Shown in pieces: positions 44,387-56,150 of a stretch of 64,000 bases of DNA. The stretch's first letter is position 1, and every line of letters begins with the position of its first letter. The notes under the pieces were generated by a model, which saw only the letters and a program-made list of their open reading frames with translations, was not told the origin of the DNA and searched no databases. The DNA is from Isoetes taiwanensis. Taxonomy: Eukaryota > Streptophyta > Lycopodiopsida > Isoetales > Isoetaceae. The stretch spans positions 22,706,416 to 22,770,415 of the forward strand of contig JAJEKV010000011.1 in assembly GCA_021234155.1 (NCBI GenBank), given 5' to 3'. The position numbers and the translations under genes are program-made.

Positions 44387-45100
44387 ATGGACAAGAAAAT
44401 CGTGAGCTGGAATGTTCGTGGGGTGCGCTCGTCACCCGCGAAAAGAACGAAAGTGGCGTTGGCCGTTCGTAAGTTGGATCCAGATATCTTGTGCCTTCAG
44501 GAACACAAGTGTCACGAGGGGGCATTTCGGGCAACGCCGCAAGAAGATGTTTGGAAAAAGAAGTTGGACATGTTTGGGCCGCAATATGCTGCTGCGGTTG
44601 CCACCTCTGGGGCCTCTAAGGGTGGGACTGCCATTGCGTGGAAGATGCATATGCGGTGACTTTCACCATCGGGCCCGGACCGCCATGGAAGATGCATGTG
44701 GGTCATCATCAAGCGGCGTGGGAGGGCCCCGACGAAAGTGGGGGATTGTGAACGTCTATGCTCACAACAGCGCGCAGCAGAGAGGGGCATTATGGGCGTC
44801 GTTAAGGCATAAGGTCGCATCCTTGGGGGCGGATGTGGCTTGGCTGCTGCTGGGCGACTTCAACATGGTGGAGTCCATCCATGATCGATGTGGTAGAGGA
44901 GCGAAGTCGCAAGGTGGTTTTGAGCGGCAAGCGATGGGTAATGTTCTTTGGACTCCTTGCATCTGGCAGAGGCGGCGGGCGACTCTTCGTTCACATGGTG
45001 TAATCAGTGGACGGGGGCCGGTCGGGCTTACGCTCGACATGACAGATGCTATGCTAATACCCTAGCAAAGGACCAGCTTCGCCTCGACCAAAGTGACGAA
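44387..45100 (+). pseudogene. LINE ORF2, endonuclease domain, frame-broken
   Basis: ATG at 44,387 begins KIVSWNVRG, the first motif of AP-like LINE endonucleases, followed by DILCLQEHK (catalytic glutamate). After a stop at 44,657, a second frame gives WGIVNVYAHN and WLLLGDFNMVE (catalytic D and N). A third frame gives DSSFTWCNQW and ARHDRCYAN. The order matches plant L1-type LINEs. This domain nicks the target DNA for priming. Confidence 0.85.
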
Positions 45101-47443
45101 CATTTTGTCTATCAAGTAGGGTCTCGACCATTTTCCTCAGTTGATTTCCAGAGGAGCGGCCGTACCAGCCGAAGCCGCTTGTGTTTTAAGTTAAACAATC
45201 CCTACACGAAAGATGCTGATTTCTCTTGGGGATGCCATCAGATCTGGTTTCATACCTTTCGGGATAATTTCGGGATGGCGGGAATGGTGCAGGCCCTAGC
45301 TGAGGTCAAGGCATTCGCCAAGTCATGGGGGAGTCAGCGAGCACGACTAGAAAGGGAGGTGTTAGGGGCGTTGTATCGCGAGTTGGAAGTCCTTAGGTCT
45401 CAGTTGGCCCGATGGGGTAAGTGGGAGAATGAGATCTTGCGCCACATTGCAGCAGATGAATCCAGGAGGGCTGCTCAGGCAAGGGTCAAAGCAGGGATCA
45501 CCTGGCTGCGGGAAGGGGACACTAATTCCCGAATGTTCTTCAGGGCTGCGCGAAGAAGAAGTATGCGGCCTCAATGTCGCCACCGGCATTGGTCGATGGT
45601 CGTGTTCAATTCGCCACGGACATCAAACATGCTACTTTTCGACACTTCTCTCAATTTTTTCAGAAAAGAGATATCCCTACACGGATGTGATGGAGGAGAT
45701 TGTGCCTCAAGAAAGTGTCGCAAGGTGTCGGCAGATAGGGAGGTGAGGTGTTGCAAAGCTCCGGCCACAAAGCAGAGCTGGAGGATGCTTCGCCGTGCCT
45801 TGCCCCCACAAGTGCCACGGTGCGGATGGCATCCCGGCCGAAGTTCTTCCAAGAATATTGGGATTGGGTGGGGACTCGCTATTGCGGCACCTATCAGAGA
45901 CTGCCCAGTGATGCGTTGGACTATAGGCTCAACGCCTGCATCTCCTTGATACCAAGGTGAAGGAGCTAGCGGTCATCTCTCGATTGGTTTCCCCCGATAC
46001 GGTTTACGGTGTATACAAAATTATTGAAGGCACTTTCGCTAGGGCCGCAGGTGGTCTTGAAGGAGACTATTAGTCCCATGCGGTCTGGGGCTTCATTCGC
46101 GTGCGATTCTTAGCAACATAGCAGCCGCATTTGAGGGCATTCACTGGGCACGCAGAACAGGTCAGCAGATTGTGTACTTGAAGCTGGACTTCGCAAAGGC
46201 CTATGATAGTGTTCGGTGGACGTTCCTGAAAAGGATGATGTTAGCCTTTGGATGTGGGGAGAGCTTTACGGCGATGGCTATGAAGCTTTTAACGTCTGCC
46301 AGAGCCACCCTCCCGTGTCACGGCGAGTCATCTTCGATCTTTAGTGTGGGGCGCGGAGTTCGCCAGGGATGTCCTTTGGCGCCCTTCCTCTTTACCATTT
46401 TTGCGGAGGCCCTCTCGCAGTTGTTGACTTCCGCAGTAGAGGCGGATGTGGTGGAGGGGCTGAGGATGGCAGATGGGTCGCAGCAGATTGGGAGTCAGTA
46501 CGCTGATGATTCGTTCCTCTTCCTACAGGCTGATGAGGGAAATTTGTTAAACATGAAGGAGCTGCTGGATACGTTTTCCCTTGCTTCTGGCTGCCTTATG
46601 AATTGGACGAAGTGCTCGGCATTGTGGCCGGCAGCTGACCCCATGCATGTGGTCGTGTCCCAATTCCCTTGGCGAACTCAGCCGCAGGGCACATGTTCTA
46701 GGCTTTTGGGTATCCCGTTCGGCATTGACATTTCAGCGTCAGCTGTGTGGGAGGACATTCTGGTGGGTCTGCGTCGGCACCTTAATTGGTGGAAGGGGGG
46801 GAAGCTGTCCATGGCTGGCAGGGTCACAGTGGCGAAGTCCGTCCTGTGTTCGACTCATATTTATATGGCCTCTATCATCCTGGCGCCAGAAAGCAAGGTG
46901 CGGGAAATCTCCTCTATGGTGCGTAACTTTGTATGGGGAGGCAATGAGGAAGGGGCCGTCGTTAAGGTGGCTTGGTGGAAGTGCGTGCGCCCCAAGGCTG
47001 CGGGCAGACTCAGCTTCTTCGACCTCTCGCTGCATGGCAAGATTCTCTTGTCTAAGTTTGTCCTTGCCATTCTTGAGGATGTGCTCGACTCTCCGGGCTT
47101 GGTCTTGCTTCATCAGTCGCTGTCTCACTCGATAGTTTTCCACAAGCCGTCTGTGCCTGCGCGGCTCCTCTGGGCATTGTTCGTGGATATCAGGTCGTAC
47201 GCTCATGCCTCTCTGTTTCTGAAGGGGCTTTTGCGAGCCTGGGAGCAGGCTCGTCCGCTGTTTGCAATTGATGCCACCAGGTGCATTCAGTTGGAGGCAT
47301 CGCCTTGGTGGATCCCGCTCGGACCACGCACACCTTTGGTTCTGGCAGCCTCCGTCGATCCCCGTGTTCAGCGCAGGTGGGCGCAGTGTGGGGTGTTGAC
47401 GGTGGCAGAGTGGTATATTGATGGGCAGCTGGCACCTTGGTAG
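45100..47443 (+). pseudogene. LINE ORF2, reverse transcriptase domain
   Basis: 45,100-46,150 is the connector and RT N-terminal part in several frames (KAGITWLREGDTNSRMFF; RLNACISLIPR). From about 46,105 a long open frame runs to 47,443: AKAYDSVRW (first catalytic D), GVRQGCPLAPFLF, SQYADDSFLF (catalytic DD), LLGIPFG and KLSMAGRVTVAKSVL. All core RT motifs are present in the long frame, so the copy decayed only recently. The frame ends with a stop at 47,441 before the zinc knuckle. Confidence 0.9.
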
Positions 47444-48190
47444 CTCTTTCGCCACAGATTTCGGCTTCAAGAGCGGGATTGTGCTATTTGGGCGCGGGTG
47501 GCTAATGCTCTGCCACTGAACCCTCCGCAGGCATCAGGACATGTGTGGAAGTGTCACCCGAAGGTAGACCCCTCAAATTTCTTGAGATTCTGTTATGGGC
47601 TTCTGGCAATTCAGGATGAGCTGCCTCCTTCGGATGGTTGGAGTTCGCAGGTACCGGGAGATGATTGGGCCTACATCTAGAGATGGGTGTGGAACCCAAT
47701 CTCGCCCCCCAAGATTCGGGTATTGCTGTGGCAGATTGTGCATCGCTCCCTGAGGGTGAACATGTGGGTTCACAGGATCAACCCGCGGATCAGCGACCTG
47801 TGTCCTATGTGTGGTACCTGTGTGGAGACCCTGGAACACTGCATATTTCTTTGCTTACATATCCAGCCGGCATGGCAGTGGGTCCAGCGCCTCTTCTATA
47901 CTTCGCTCTGTCGTCAAGAGGTTCTTTTGGGGGTGTACCCTAACAGGTGGTCCCAGCCTCAGAGTCTGGCCTTTCATTTGTTTAAAGCCTGGTTGTTGTG
48001 GCTCATTTGGAAGCGACGACGCATGAAGGTGTTCAGGAATGCGGAGACGCAGCCTGAGGCTTTGGTCCCACAGTTGAGGTACAAGCTATATCTCTCTTAC
48101 CTGGCGTCTCCTCGGAAAGAACAGTTCAAAGCAGCGGTCTGGGAAAGAACTCTCCACATTGTAGACAGTCTCGGTAGATTTGTGGCATGA
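47444..48190 (+). pseudogene. LINE ORF2, RT-associated zinc-binding C-terminus
   Basis: Two pieces in different frames: RERDCAIWARVANALPL up to a stop at 47,678, then from 47,687 ISPPKIRVLLWQIVHRSL, CPMCGTCVETLEHCIFLC and the closing block LLWLIWKRRRMKVFRN ... HIVDSLGRFVA with TGA at 48,188. The Cys/His pattern (CxxC, H, C) is the zf-RVT domain of plant LINEs. The last block is the part kept in the truncated copies at 7.9 and 25.7 kb. Confidence 0.88.
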
Positions 48191-48331
48191 GTCATAGATA
48201 GGTACACATGTCTGGTGGGTACTCGCTCTAGTGTGGGCAGGAGTACCCTAACATCGCTCATCTTTGTATTTATTCTGGATTAATATTAGTTAATTTGATC
48301 TTTCAAAAGAAAAAAAAAACAAATTTGTAAA

Positions 48332-50394
48332 CTCTGATACAAAAATGAAAAATATAGAAATCTGCAACTCTAATATAAAAAGAGTACAAATTTGCATCCC
48401 TTATACAAAATCAGCAGTTCCAGACTAAGATTTGACGTAAACGAGCCTTTTCATAGCCGGATTTATCGCTTTTTGGATGGAAACAAGTTGCAAAGTCGCC
48501 ATAGCCAAAAAAAGTAAGAAGCACCGAGATCTGCAACCACCAAGATCTGCAACCAACAAAACGTCAAACAACAAAATATAAAAAAAAACTAGGAATAAAG
48601 AATGCTTTACCTCAAATACCTTGCATGCAACTGCAGCGCCAAGAACTCGAAAGAAATTGATAAAACTAGCATAAAACTCACAGCAAACCTCAAAAAACTC
48701 AGAAGGAAGCTCTACGGACTCTGCAAAAAGCTCCAGATCTTCTCAAACACCAAGAAACTCCAAAAACTTTGGCGCTCAAGGCGTTCAATAAGCGCCAGCA
48801 AAAGCACACTCTAATCTTTTAGAAAATGGAAGCAAATCGTTGCCAAAAGTTCCGGCAATATGCCGGATCACGGACGCCATAGCCAAAAGGAAGAGAAATT
48901 GTCTCGAAAACTTTTTTATAAGGCGGCCGCGTCAGCAAAATTTCAAGATGGTTAAAATTTCGTTTTGAAATTTGTCATGCCTATAAAAGTTTGTGGACGC
49001 GCCTAGGCTACGCAAGCACTCGAAATATAAGCGCCACCCTTTCACAATGTTTTTCTTCTTTTATTTTTGTGCATGTTTATTTGTGTTCGTGTCTAGCCAA
49101 TGCTTGGCACCCAGTTGTCATCACCTTGGGAATTCTGGGCAGCAATCTAGCCTAGTTGCCTCCAGCCACGACATAGAACGGATTTTTATTATTAATTTGT
49201 TTACTTTTAAAGCATAATAATTAATATGAAACCAAATGCCCAACGAATAGAGTAGACAAATTAATCTAATATATGCTTAGTGTGGGGTCCTAGTGTAGGG
49301 TCTATCGGGTACATGGGTTGGTCCTTTTCTGGGACCACTGTGCGTTACTCTAGTATGCCATATGGTGTGTGCCATTTGATTGTGTATACTTGGTAGATAG
49401 CGTCAACGGCCTCATGGCTACACTTGCCTGGCATTATCGCCAGTTGCTCCGAATGTGGTGCCCAATGGCGTGCATGTCACCTTGATGATGGGATTACTCT
49501 CCCATGTCCTGAATACGGTTGAAAAATGTCCAGTGCCAAAAGGGGGTTTGAGCATATCTTGGTAAGCATTCATAGATATTTCACAGCGTCCATTAGGACA
49601 TTGTATACAACGATACAACTGGTTCAGTTCAAATCTTCCACTGTAGCTATCTTAGTAACTAGTCCTTTGGGTTAGCAATTCTACGTCTTGTGTTCGAGTC
49701 TCTCTTGGGACATTTAGAGGGCTATCATATATCCCTATGGGATGCTGCCGTTTTATTACGACATAAAAAGTACTATATATCAATCTATATCTTATAACAC
49801 TTATACCAGTTCCTCATGTCACATTTATCAATCACTTGGATTGGAATGGAAGCCCAGCATTTGCCTTAGTTGAGTATATGTTTGCTAGCTACTACGAATT
49901 CAACATTATTGATTCTCGGGTCTATTATTTGAAAAGTTTCTAGCTTCTTTAGGATCGTATGGCAAACACCATAGATCCACATGGAATTTATCAAAATCAG
50001 ACCTTACCCTATAAACAACTGCATGCCAACCATGGCTAATTTGTTCATGTATTTCATCGTTTGTACCCATTGCTATTGTTTTTAGGATTCCCTACTCTTG
50101 CTCAAAGACATCCTGAATCTTTAGATAGATCCTTACTTAGTCCCATTCTATAGTTATCACACAGAATATCAATAGCAACCCCCTTAAGCATTCGCCAATC
50201 CATAGGCAATACACATATGTAGCTTCTAGCAGTGTGTGTTGCCATCAAAGAGGCTTAGCAATAGCCGACATGCAGTTCCTTAGGCTCTATCCCATATTAA
50301 GAGACAATCGGATATCAAATTGAGGATATATATAGAAACAATGAACCTAGAGGGGCAAATAGGACATGAAATTTACACAGACAGTAAGCAATCC
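48332..50394. other. no gene seen
   Basis: Continues the AT-rich LINE target. The frames at 48,602 and 48,993 have no domain. Near 49,680-49,705 a phrase ending GTGTTCGAGTCTC is B-box-like, but no tRNA or SINE could be built around it. Confidence 0.45.
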
Positions 50395-51355
50395 AAGGCA
50401 ACCAGTGTTGTTTACGTACCCGTATTTTACGTTTACATATGTCCCGTACCTTCTTCACAGTACTATACGTACTATACCTATAAGTTCACAGGTCAAATTG
50501 AGCTCTTGTTTTATTAATACCGTACTTAACGTATTAATACGTACAGTACGTATGATACGTACTTTATAAAAAAAAAAGCATTCAAATGACATTAGACCAA
50601 TAGAATTGGTAAAATTATACATCAAGAAAAATACATTATTATATATTATAGAATAGGAGTAAAAAACACAATAGGAGATTTTAGACATTAGGGAAATTAT
50701 GAAATTGTAGTTAAAAAAAAAAATAAAGAGAGAAAAAGAAAAAGAAAAGAAACCGATCTTCTTGCAAATAAAAACTCAAAGCCTCTGCGTTTTCCCCCTC
50801 TTTCTTCTTACCCTAGCCGTCGAATCGGAACGGGGATGGAGATGCAGACCCACCTTTCTCCTTGTTTTGTCATGGCAGAAGGCAGACCTTCTCCTTAATA
50901 CTTTAGTAGCTTGCATTCATGCCATGAAAGAAATATAGAGGTCAGCGGCGGTTAATAGCTTCAGATGCAACAAATGAGCAACAATTACTTAAATGTATTT
51001 GTTTGTGGGTGTAGATTGCAAACTAGAATATATCCAACTCTTAAATAGACATATTTTGGATTGAAAACTTAATTTTCTAGAGTAATATATTCTGGTTCAT
51101 TATTTAAAACTTGAAGTTCTTCATACTGCAACGATTTCAACTGCAATATAAGAAATAATAGTTTTTAAAAATTACAGGAAGTACTTAACGTACTATACGT
51201 AAAGTACGTATTTTACGTATTTAATAAGTACTTTATAATTCCAAAAAACGTATTTAAAGTACTTTTTAAATGAGAGGTATGCATACGGTATTAATACGTT
51301 AAGTACGTATAATACCCGTACCGTACTAAACGTACCTGACAACACTGAAGGCAAC
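50395..51355. mobile_element. hAT-like non-autonomous element with 8-bp target duplication
   Basis: The element spans 50,403-51,347. AAGGCAAC flanks both sides (50,395-50,402 and 51,348-51,355). The ends are inverted: CAGTGTTGT at the left and ACAACACTG at the right, followed inside by GTACC, ACGTA and GGGTAT/ATACCC in inverted order. An 8-bp duplication with CAGTGTTG ends is typical of hAT elements. Subterminal regions are packed with TACGT and AAGTACTT motifs (50,405-50,575 and 51,178-51,335), as hAT transposase-binding sites often are. 945 bp, no transposase coding. Confidence 0.9.
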
Positions 51356-51634
51356 TAGGCAGTGCTAGTGCAGATTCAGAATGTGGTGCTATAATTATGG
51401 ATAGAGCGGGAGAGATGGCAATGTCCCATGCTAGAAAGGGAAGATAGACTCAATCTGGGGGAGGTAGAAGATGATGCACACATATGGAACAGGTGCCCAG
51501 TCTATGGGGAGATAAGACAAAAATGGAAAGAAATTTAATGAACTAGAAATATATCAGGTAGGGAAAGCTACAAGAGACACAAAAACATCAAAATATACTG
51601 CCAAAGCCTTAAAGTAGATATTGGATGAACACGA
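51356..51634. other. no gene seen
   Basis: A short non-coding interval between the hAT-like element and a dispersed repeat. Confidence 0.5.
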
Positions 51635-51840
51635 ATATGTAGCATAATAACAGGGGGTTTTCTTTGTGTTTTTGTACGCTTTTCACAAAGGTTTTCCTAA
51701 GATTTCATGGTGTATTCGAATGGATGTACTAATGCGTACATCTAGAGTGCATCATTGCTTAGTCGTTGATTTAGCTTTTTTTTTCAATGGTCCAACATCC
51801 AAGGGCTCACAACAAAAGCCCTCTTTTTATTTTAGAGGCT
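51635..51840. repeat. dispersed repeat, copy 1
   Basis: From ATATGTAGCATAATAACAGG through GCGTACATCTAGAGTGCA to GGCTCACAACAAAAGCCC, this matches 55,152-55,345 in the same orientation with few changes. Copy 1 has a single GGCTCACAACAAAAGCCC unit, whereas copy 2 has four. Confidence 0.8.
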
Positions 51841-52086
51841 GAACATGCAAGCCTCGTGCATGGCATTTCAGGGCATTCTTGCAAAAAATTAATCTTCTTG
51901 TGATCAGAGTGGAAACAGATTTGGAGTGGCGGAGGATGATGCAGCCGGATGCTTGCTTCAACAGTTTGTGCTACATATTCAAAGTTTCCATGGCATGGCT
52001 TGGTGGGTTCGACTTTAGAGTTCTAATGGCTACATTAGTAGCTTTAAAGTTTAGGGTTTCGGCCTAACAATGGCTACACGACCGTT

Positions 52087-53571
52087 TTGGAGCAGAAACA
52101 AGTCCGGCAAAGATGCCCCTGAGGACCAGAAACTCCCAGTTCTGTCGATTGCTTTGAATCATTATGTCGGATAAACCTGGGTTTTGAATGATTTGTTGAA
52201 TGTGATGGAAATGAGGCCGGATGTGATGTTTCAAATACAGAAATTGAGCTGGGGTTTGATCTTGCTGCAAAAGGCGTATTTCTCCTAATGCTTCGTACAA
52301 ATGTTGCAAGATGAGGTGCTGCGTACCCGTTTCAAAGTATACATCTGTAGTTGAAAATTCTGACATCAACAGTTGTATACAAGGGCAGATAAATCCATGT
52401 AAGAAATGGTAGCTTACGTTTACAAGACCGGATACCCCAACAATGAAGCGTAATGGAGGAGGTTCAATAGAGTTGTCTTGCTTAGATGGATCGAGGGGCT
52501 ATCCCGGTTTGCTGATTTTTGCATCGAATGCGAGAGTTTGAATTCATATTCTTCGTTGATCTAACCCAAATCATTTTACATTTGATATGCGTTAAAGCGC
52601 TAATATGCCTAATATGTAATTTGCAATGCAACTTGAGCTCGGCGGGGGGCTATGCAAATGGAAACATGAACCTTATGAATCCGTTTGGACTAGCACCCAA
52701 TTTGGAGGACATGCAATACCGGTTTCTCAACGGGGCTGGCACTTCAAACCCACTTCTCCTCTTCAATCCAAGTATGACATGGCTTTGCACCTCGTCTTTG
52801 TTTTGTTTTGTTTGTGTTCCCTTTTTTGGAAGGCGAGAAACAAGTCCCCAAAAGATGCCCACGAGGATCGAAACTCGGTTACGCCGATTGCTTTGAATCA
52901 TTATGTCGGATAAACACGGGTTTTGAATGATTTGTTGAATGTGATGGAAATGAGGCGGATGTGATGTTTCAAATCTGAAATTGAGCTGGGGTTTGATCTT
53001 GCTGCAAAAGGCGTATTTCTCCTAATGCTTCGTACAAATGTTGCAAGATGAGGTGCTGCGTACCCGTTTCAAAGTATACATCTGTAGTTGAAAATTCTGA
53101 CATCAGCGGTTGTATACAAGGGCGGATATGTAAGAAATGGTAGCTTACGTTTACAAGACCGGATACCCCAACAATGAAGCGTAATGGAGGAGGTTCAATA
53201 GAGTTGTCTTGCTTAGATGGATCAGGGCTATCCCGGTTGCTGATTTTTGCATCAGGTACGAGAGTTTGAATTCATATTCTTGCGTTGATCTAACCCAAAT
53301 CATTTTTACATTTGATATGCGTGCAAACTGCTAATATGCCTAATATGTAATTTGCAATGCAACTGAGCTCGGGGGCTATGCAAATCGAAACAGGAACCTT
53401 ATGAATCCGTTTGGACTAGCACCCAATTTGGAGGACATGCAATACCAGTTTCTCAACGGGGCTGGCACTTCAAACCCACTTCTCCTCTTCAATCCAAGTA
53501 TGACATGGCTTTGCACCTCTGTCTTTGTTTTCTTTTGTTTGTGTTCCCTTTTTTTTTTTTTTTTTTGGAAG
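52087..53571. repeat. tandem duplication, period about 740 bp
   Basis: GATTGCTTTGAATCATTATG occurs at 52,147 and 52,886, and long matching runs follow in both copies up to the T-tract and GGAAGGCG near 52,825 and 53,565. The copies differ by scattered substitutions and small deletions (for example ATAAATCC missing from copy two). Both strands keep short frames (plus: NLMNPFGLAPNLEDMQYRFL; minus: YLKHHIRPHFHHIQQIIQN), but I recognise neither. A duplicated gene exon or an element of unknown type. Confidence 0.85.
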
Positions 53572-53807
53572 GCGTTAGGGTGAGATTCATGTTATTTTTC
53601 TTTTGGAACTATACTATGAGAAGGCGGTGTTGTTTTGACCATAATCGATCATCTCTTATTGCATATCCGGTTCACGTATACGCTCGATGTACACGCTCTG
53701 TTCCTTAGCGAGTCCACATTGCTAAATGAAAATGAGCGAGAGTTCTTGTTGAATTTGAATAGGTCAAACTTCCCTTGCTTGCATGCATTTGCAATTTGGA
53801 ATGACGC
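53572..53807. other. spacer before the ABCB fragment
   Basis: No supported frame. Confidence 0.4.
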
Positions 53808-54315
53808 GTAAACTTATAAGATGTTTGAAGTCATTCAAAGAATTCTGAAATAGATGTATGCAAAACGGATGGTGTAACGGTTGAAAATATGAAGGGAAAT
53901 GTGGAGTTTAGGGATGTCGATTTTACCTATCCAGCACGTCTAGATGTTCAAATTTTCTCCAAGTTTTCACTAAGCATTCCATCAGGCATGACAACTGCAT
54001 TGGTTGGAGAAAGTGGCAGTGGAAAATCTATATTTGTATATTTGTTAGAGAGGTTTTATGATCCCCAAGGTGGTGAGATTCTTATTCATAATGTTAATAT
54101 CAAGAAAATGCAATTAAGATGGCTAAGACAGCAAATTGCGGTAGTAAGTCGAGGAACACATTCTTTTTGGGGCTTGATTGAAAGAAAATATTGTATCTGA
54201 CAAGCGGATGCAACTATGGAGGAAATACAAAGTGCAAAGCATATCTTGCAAATGCATCAAGATTTATCAATAAGATGCCACGGGTAACATTAGCTTCTGA
54301 AGTGGAGCGTATTAA
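53808..54315 (+). pseudogene. ABCB (P-glycoprotein type) transporter NBD1 fragment
   Basis: Frames from 53,808 give MFEVIQR, then DGVTVENMKGNVEFRDV, FTYPARLDVQIFSKFSL, the Walker A loop GESGSGKS, ERFYDPQGGEIL and LRWLRQQIAVVS. After two frame breaks near 54,165-54,230, the trace of NIVSDK, TMEEIQSAK and LANASRFINKMP remains. This is the first half of the first nucleotide-binding domain of plant ABCB exporters, plasma-membrane ATP-driven pumps. Walker A is intact; the Q-loop region is altered (SRG where SQEP is usual), and the signature motif and Walker B are absent. No membrane domain lies nearby. A stray exon fragment or a pseudogene. Confidence 0.88.
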
Positions 54316-54689
54316 ATATATAAACTAAGTTTCAAATTTACTCAGGGACAATGTTGTCAGGAATTCCTTCTGCCAAAGCCTTTAGTTGTCTCGTGCAGAG
54401 AATGATATACATAATCATGTAAATGTGGTATGGAAATTGAGGCATATCCTGCTGCAACTTTTCCTTGTAGAAGTAGGCTTTGTATTTGTGCTTCTAGTTC
54501 ATCCAAAATTTACTTTTGTTCGGGCACCTTGGATAGCCTTATGAATATGAGTGGTATGTTGTGGTAGCTGGCATATAATGATACATAATCATGTAAATGC
54601 GGATAAAGGAGCATTGCCATAGATGTATGGAAAGAACATCATACGAGTTTTGCATGTTTTACATGTTTTTTGCATTATGTTTGCTTTTT
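54316..54689. other. no gene seen
   Basis: TACATAATCATGTAAATG occurs twice (54,409 and 54,582), a small direct repeat. Nothing else is recognised. Confidence 0.4.
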
Positions 54690-55157
54690 AGGGCCGAAGG
54701 GCCAAAATTTTAGTATAACAACCAACATATAACTACCATTAACATTAATTAACACAACCATTGGGTCCAACACATTTAAATTAAAATCCCCTTAAACCCC
54801 CTTTGGTTTGGGTGCATATTCACCACTGGGTGGCGTGGGGCGGCGCCGAGCCCTTATAATTATATTACGCATTACAAAATCAACACCATATAGTATTTTG
54901 CACGAAATCTTATTGTATTTTGCAAATCTTGTTATCTGATATAGCAAATTTTGTACTTGCATACCCCACAAGCGAGGAACTTTATGCGGTGTAGATTAAG
55001 AAATAAGGGGTGAATATGCCTATCCAACAGCTCTCGTTGCCCGGAGTCACCCCCCGTGTGAATATGCACCCAAACCAAAGGGGGTTTAAGGGGGATTTTA
55101 ATTTAAATGTGTTGGACCCAATGGTTGTGTTAATTAATGTTAATGGTAGTTATATGT
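54690..55157. repeat. foldback element, copy 1, about 100-bp arms
   Basis: The left arm (54,717-54,824) and right arm (55,058-55,157) are inverted copies sharing ACCATTAACATTAATTAACA, CATTGGGTCCAACACATTTA, CCCCTTTGGTTTGGGTGC and ATATTCAC. The inner part, about 230 bp, is also found in copy 2. A small GGCC-GAAG-GGCC hairpin precedes the left arm in both copies. Confidence 0.85.
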
Positions 55158-55515
55158 AGCATAATAACAGGGGGTTTTCTTTGTGTTTTTGTACGCTTTT
55201 CACTAAGGTTTTCCTATGATTTCGTGATGTATTCAAATGGATGTACTAATGCGTACATCTAGAGTGCACCATTTCTGAGCCATTGATTTTAGCCTTTTTT
55301 TTTCCAATGGTCAACAACCAATGGCTCACAACAAAAGCCCTTTTTTTTGTGTGTGGTGCATAATGGTCCACAACCAATGGCTCACAACAAAAGCCCTTTT
55401 TTTTTTGTGCGTGTGGTGCATAATGGTCAACAACCAATGGCTCACAACAAAAGCCCTTTTTTGTGCATGTGGTGCATAATGGTCAACAACCAATGGCTCA
55501 CAACAAAAGCCCCAC
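55152..55515. repeat. dispersed repeat copy 2 with four tandem 56-60 bp units
   Basis: It starts like 51,635-51,840, then AATGGTC(A/C)ACAACCAATGG repeats at 55,306, 55,362, 55,422 and 55,478, each followed by CTCACAACAAAAGCCC, a variable T-run and TGGTGCAT. The variable T-run accounts for most of the length difference. The minus-strand frames here are translations of this array. Confidence 0.9.
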
Positions 55516-56150
55516 TTTTTGTGGGCTTGAAGGGCGCATATAGTACAGTTTCCCCGCCGACAACACATTTCTTATTATAACTTTTGATCCAAAGCTCTGT
55601 TTGAGATGATTTTTATTGCGTTGGAAAGCTCTCTCCGAGATCTTTTTGATGGTGTATGATATGGATATGTTTGGTTAAGTTATCTATGCTAAAACAACAA
55701 TTTCTTGGCCGGGTTTGGTAGGCTTTCACATCCTACCAGCTGATTAATACAGGATTGCGCTATTGGATATTGTTTTATGGCTCATTCTGAATGAAGCTTG
55801 CAAAAAATTACCATGCATTTTTAGATTTTGAGGCAGTTATTAAGCAAATTCCAAGGCTTCTAGATCCTTGTGCTAACAAGCAGAAAAGTTTCCCACTTTA
55901 GTTTCTCACCACAAGAATCCATGGAGGCCAAGGGCTGCTATTAAATTCCAGTTGAAAAATGTTTATGTATGGGTGTTGCAAACTTTATGACTTTCAGAAT
56001 AATGGGATCAATCCGCTCTATCTTTATGGTAACTTTTACTTATGTTCTATTTGTTTTATTGTGATGAAATTCAAAAGCTACAGGTGATGAAAGCCTTAAA
56101 TGAATTCTAGTTTTTTTCTGGTTTGAATTCTAAAATTTTTGTCACACCAA
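55516..56150. other. no gene seen
   Basis: AT-rich and non-coding by reading. Confidence 0.45.

Larger units (their letters stand above)
41503..48331 (+). mobile_element. near full-length plant LINE with 14-bp target duplication
   Basis: AACAAATCTGTAAA at 41,503-41,516 recurs as AACAAATTTGTAAA at 48,318-48,331 (13 of 14 identical). The second copy follows an A-run at 48,309-48,319. Between lie a GC-rich 5' UTR, ORF1, a nested LINE fragment (43,601-44,318), ORF2 (endonuclease, reverse transcriptase, zinc knuckle) and a short 3' UTR. The body is GC-rich against AT-rich flanks. Frameshifts in both ORFs mean it is no longer active. Confidence 0.9.

Noticed and set aside
42372-47470. Minus-strand frames inside the LINE, including one of 243 codons
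   Set aside because: GC-rich antisense shadows of ORF1 and ORF2.
49660-49740. SINE suggested by a GTTCGAGTCTC phrase
   Set aside because: No A-box, tail or target duplication was found around it.
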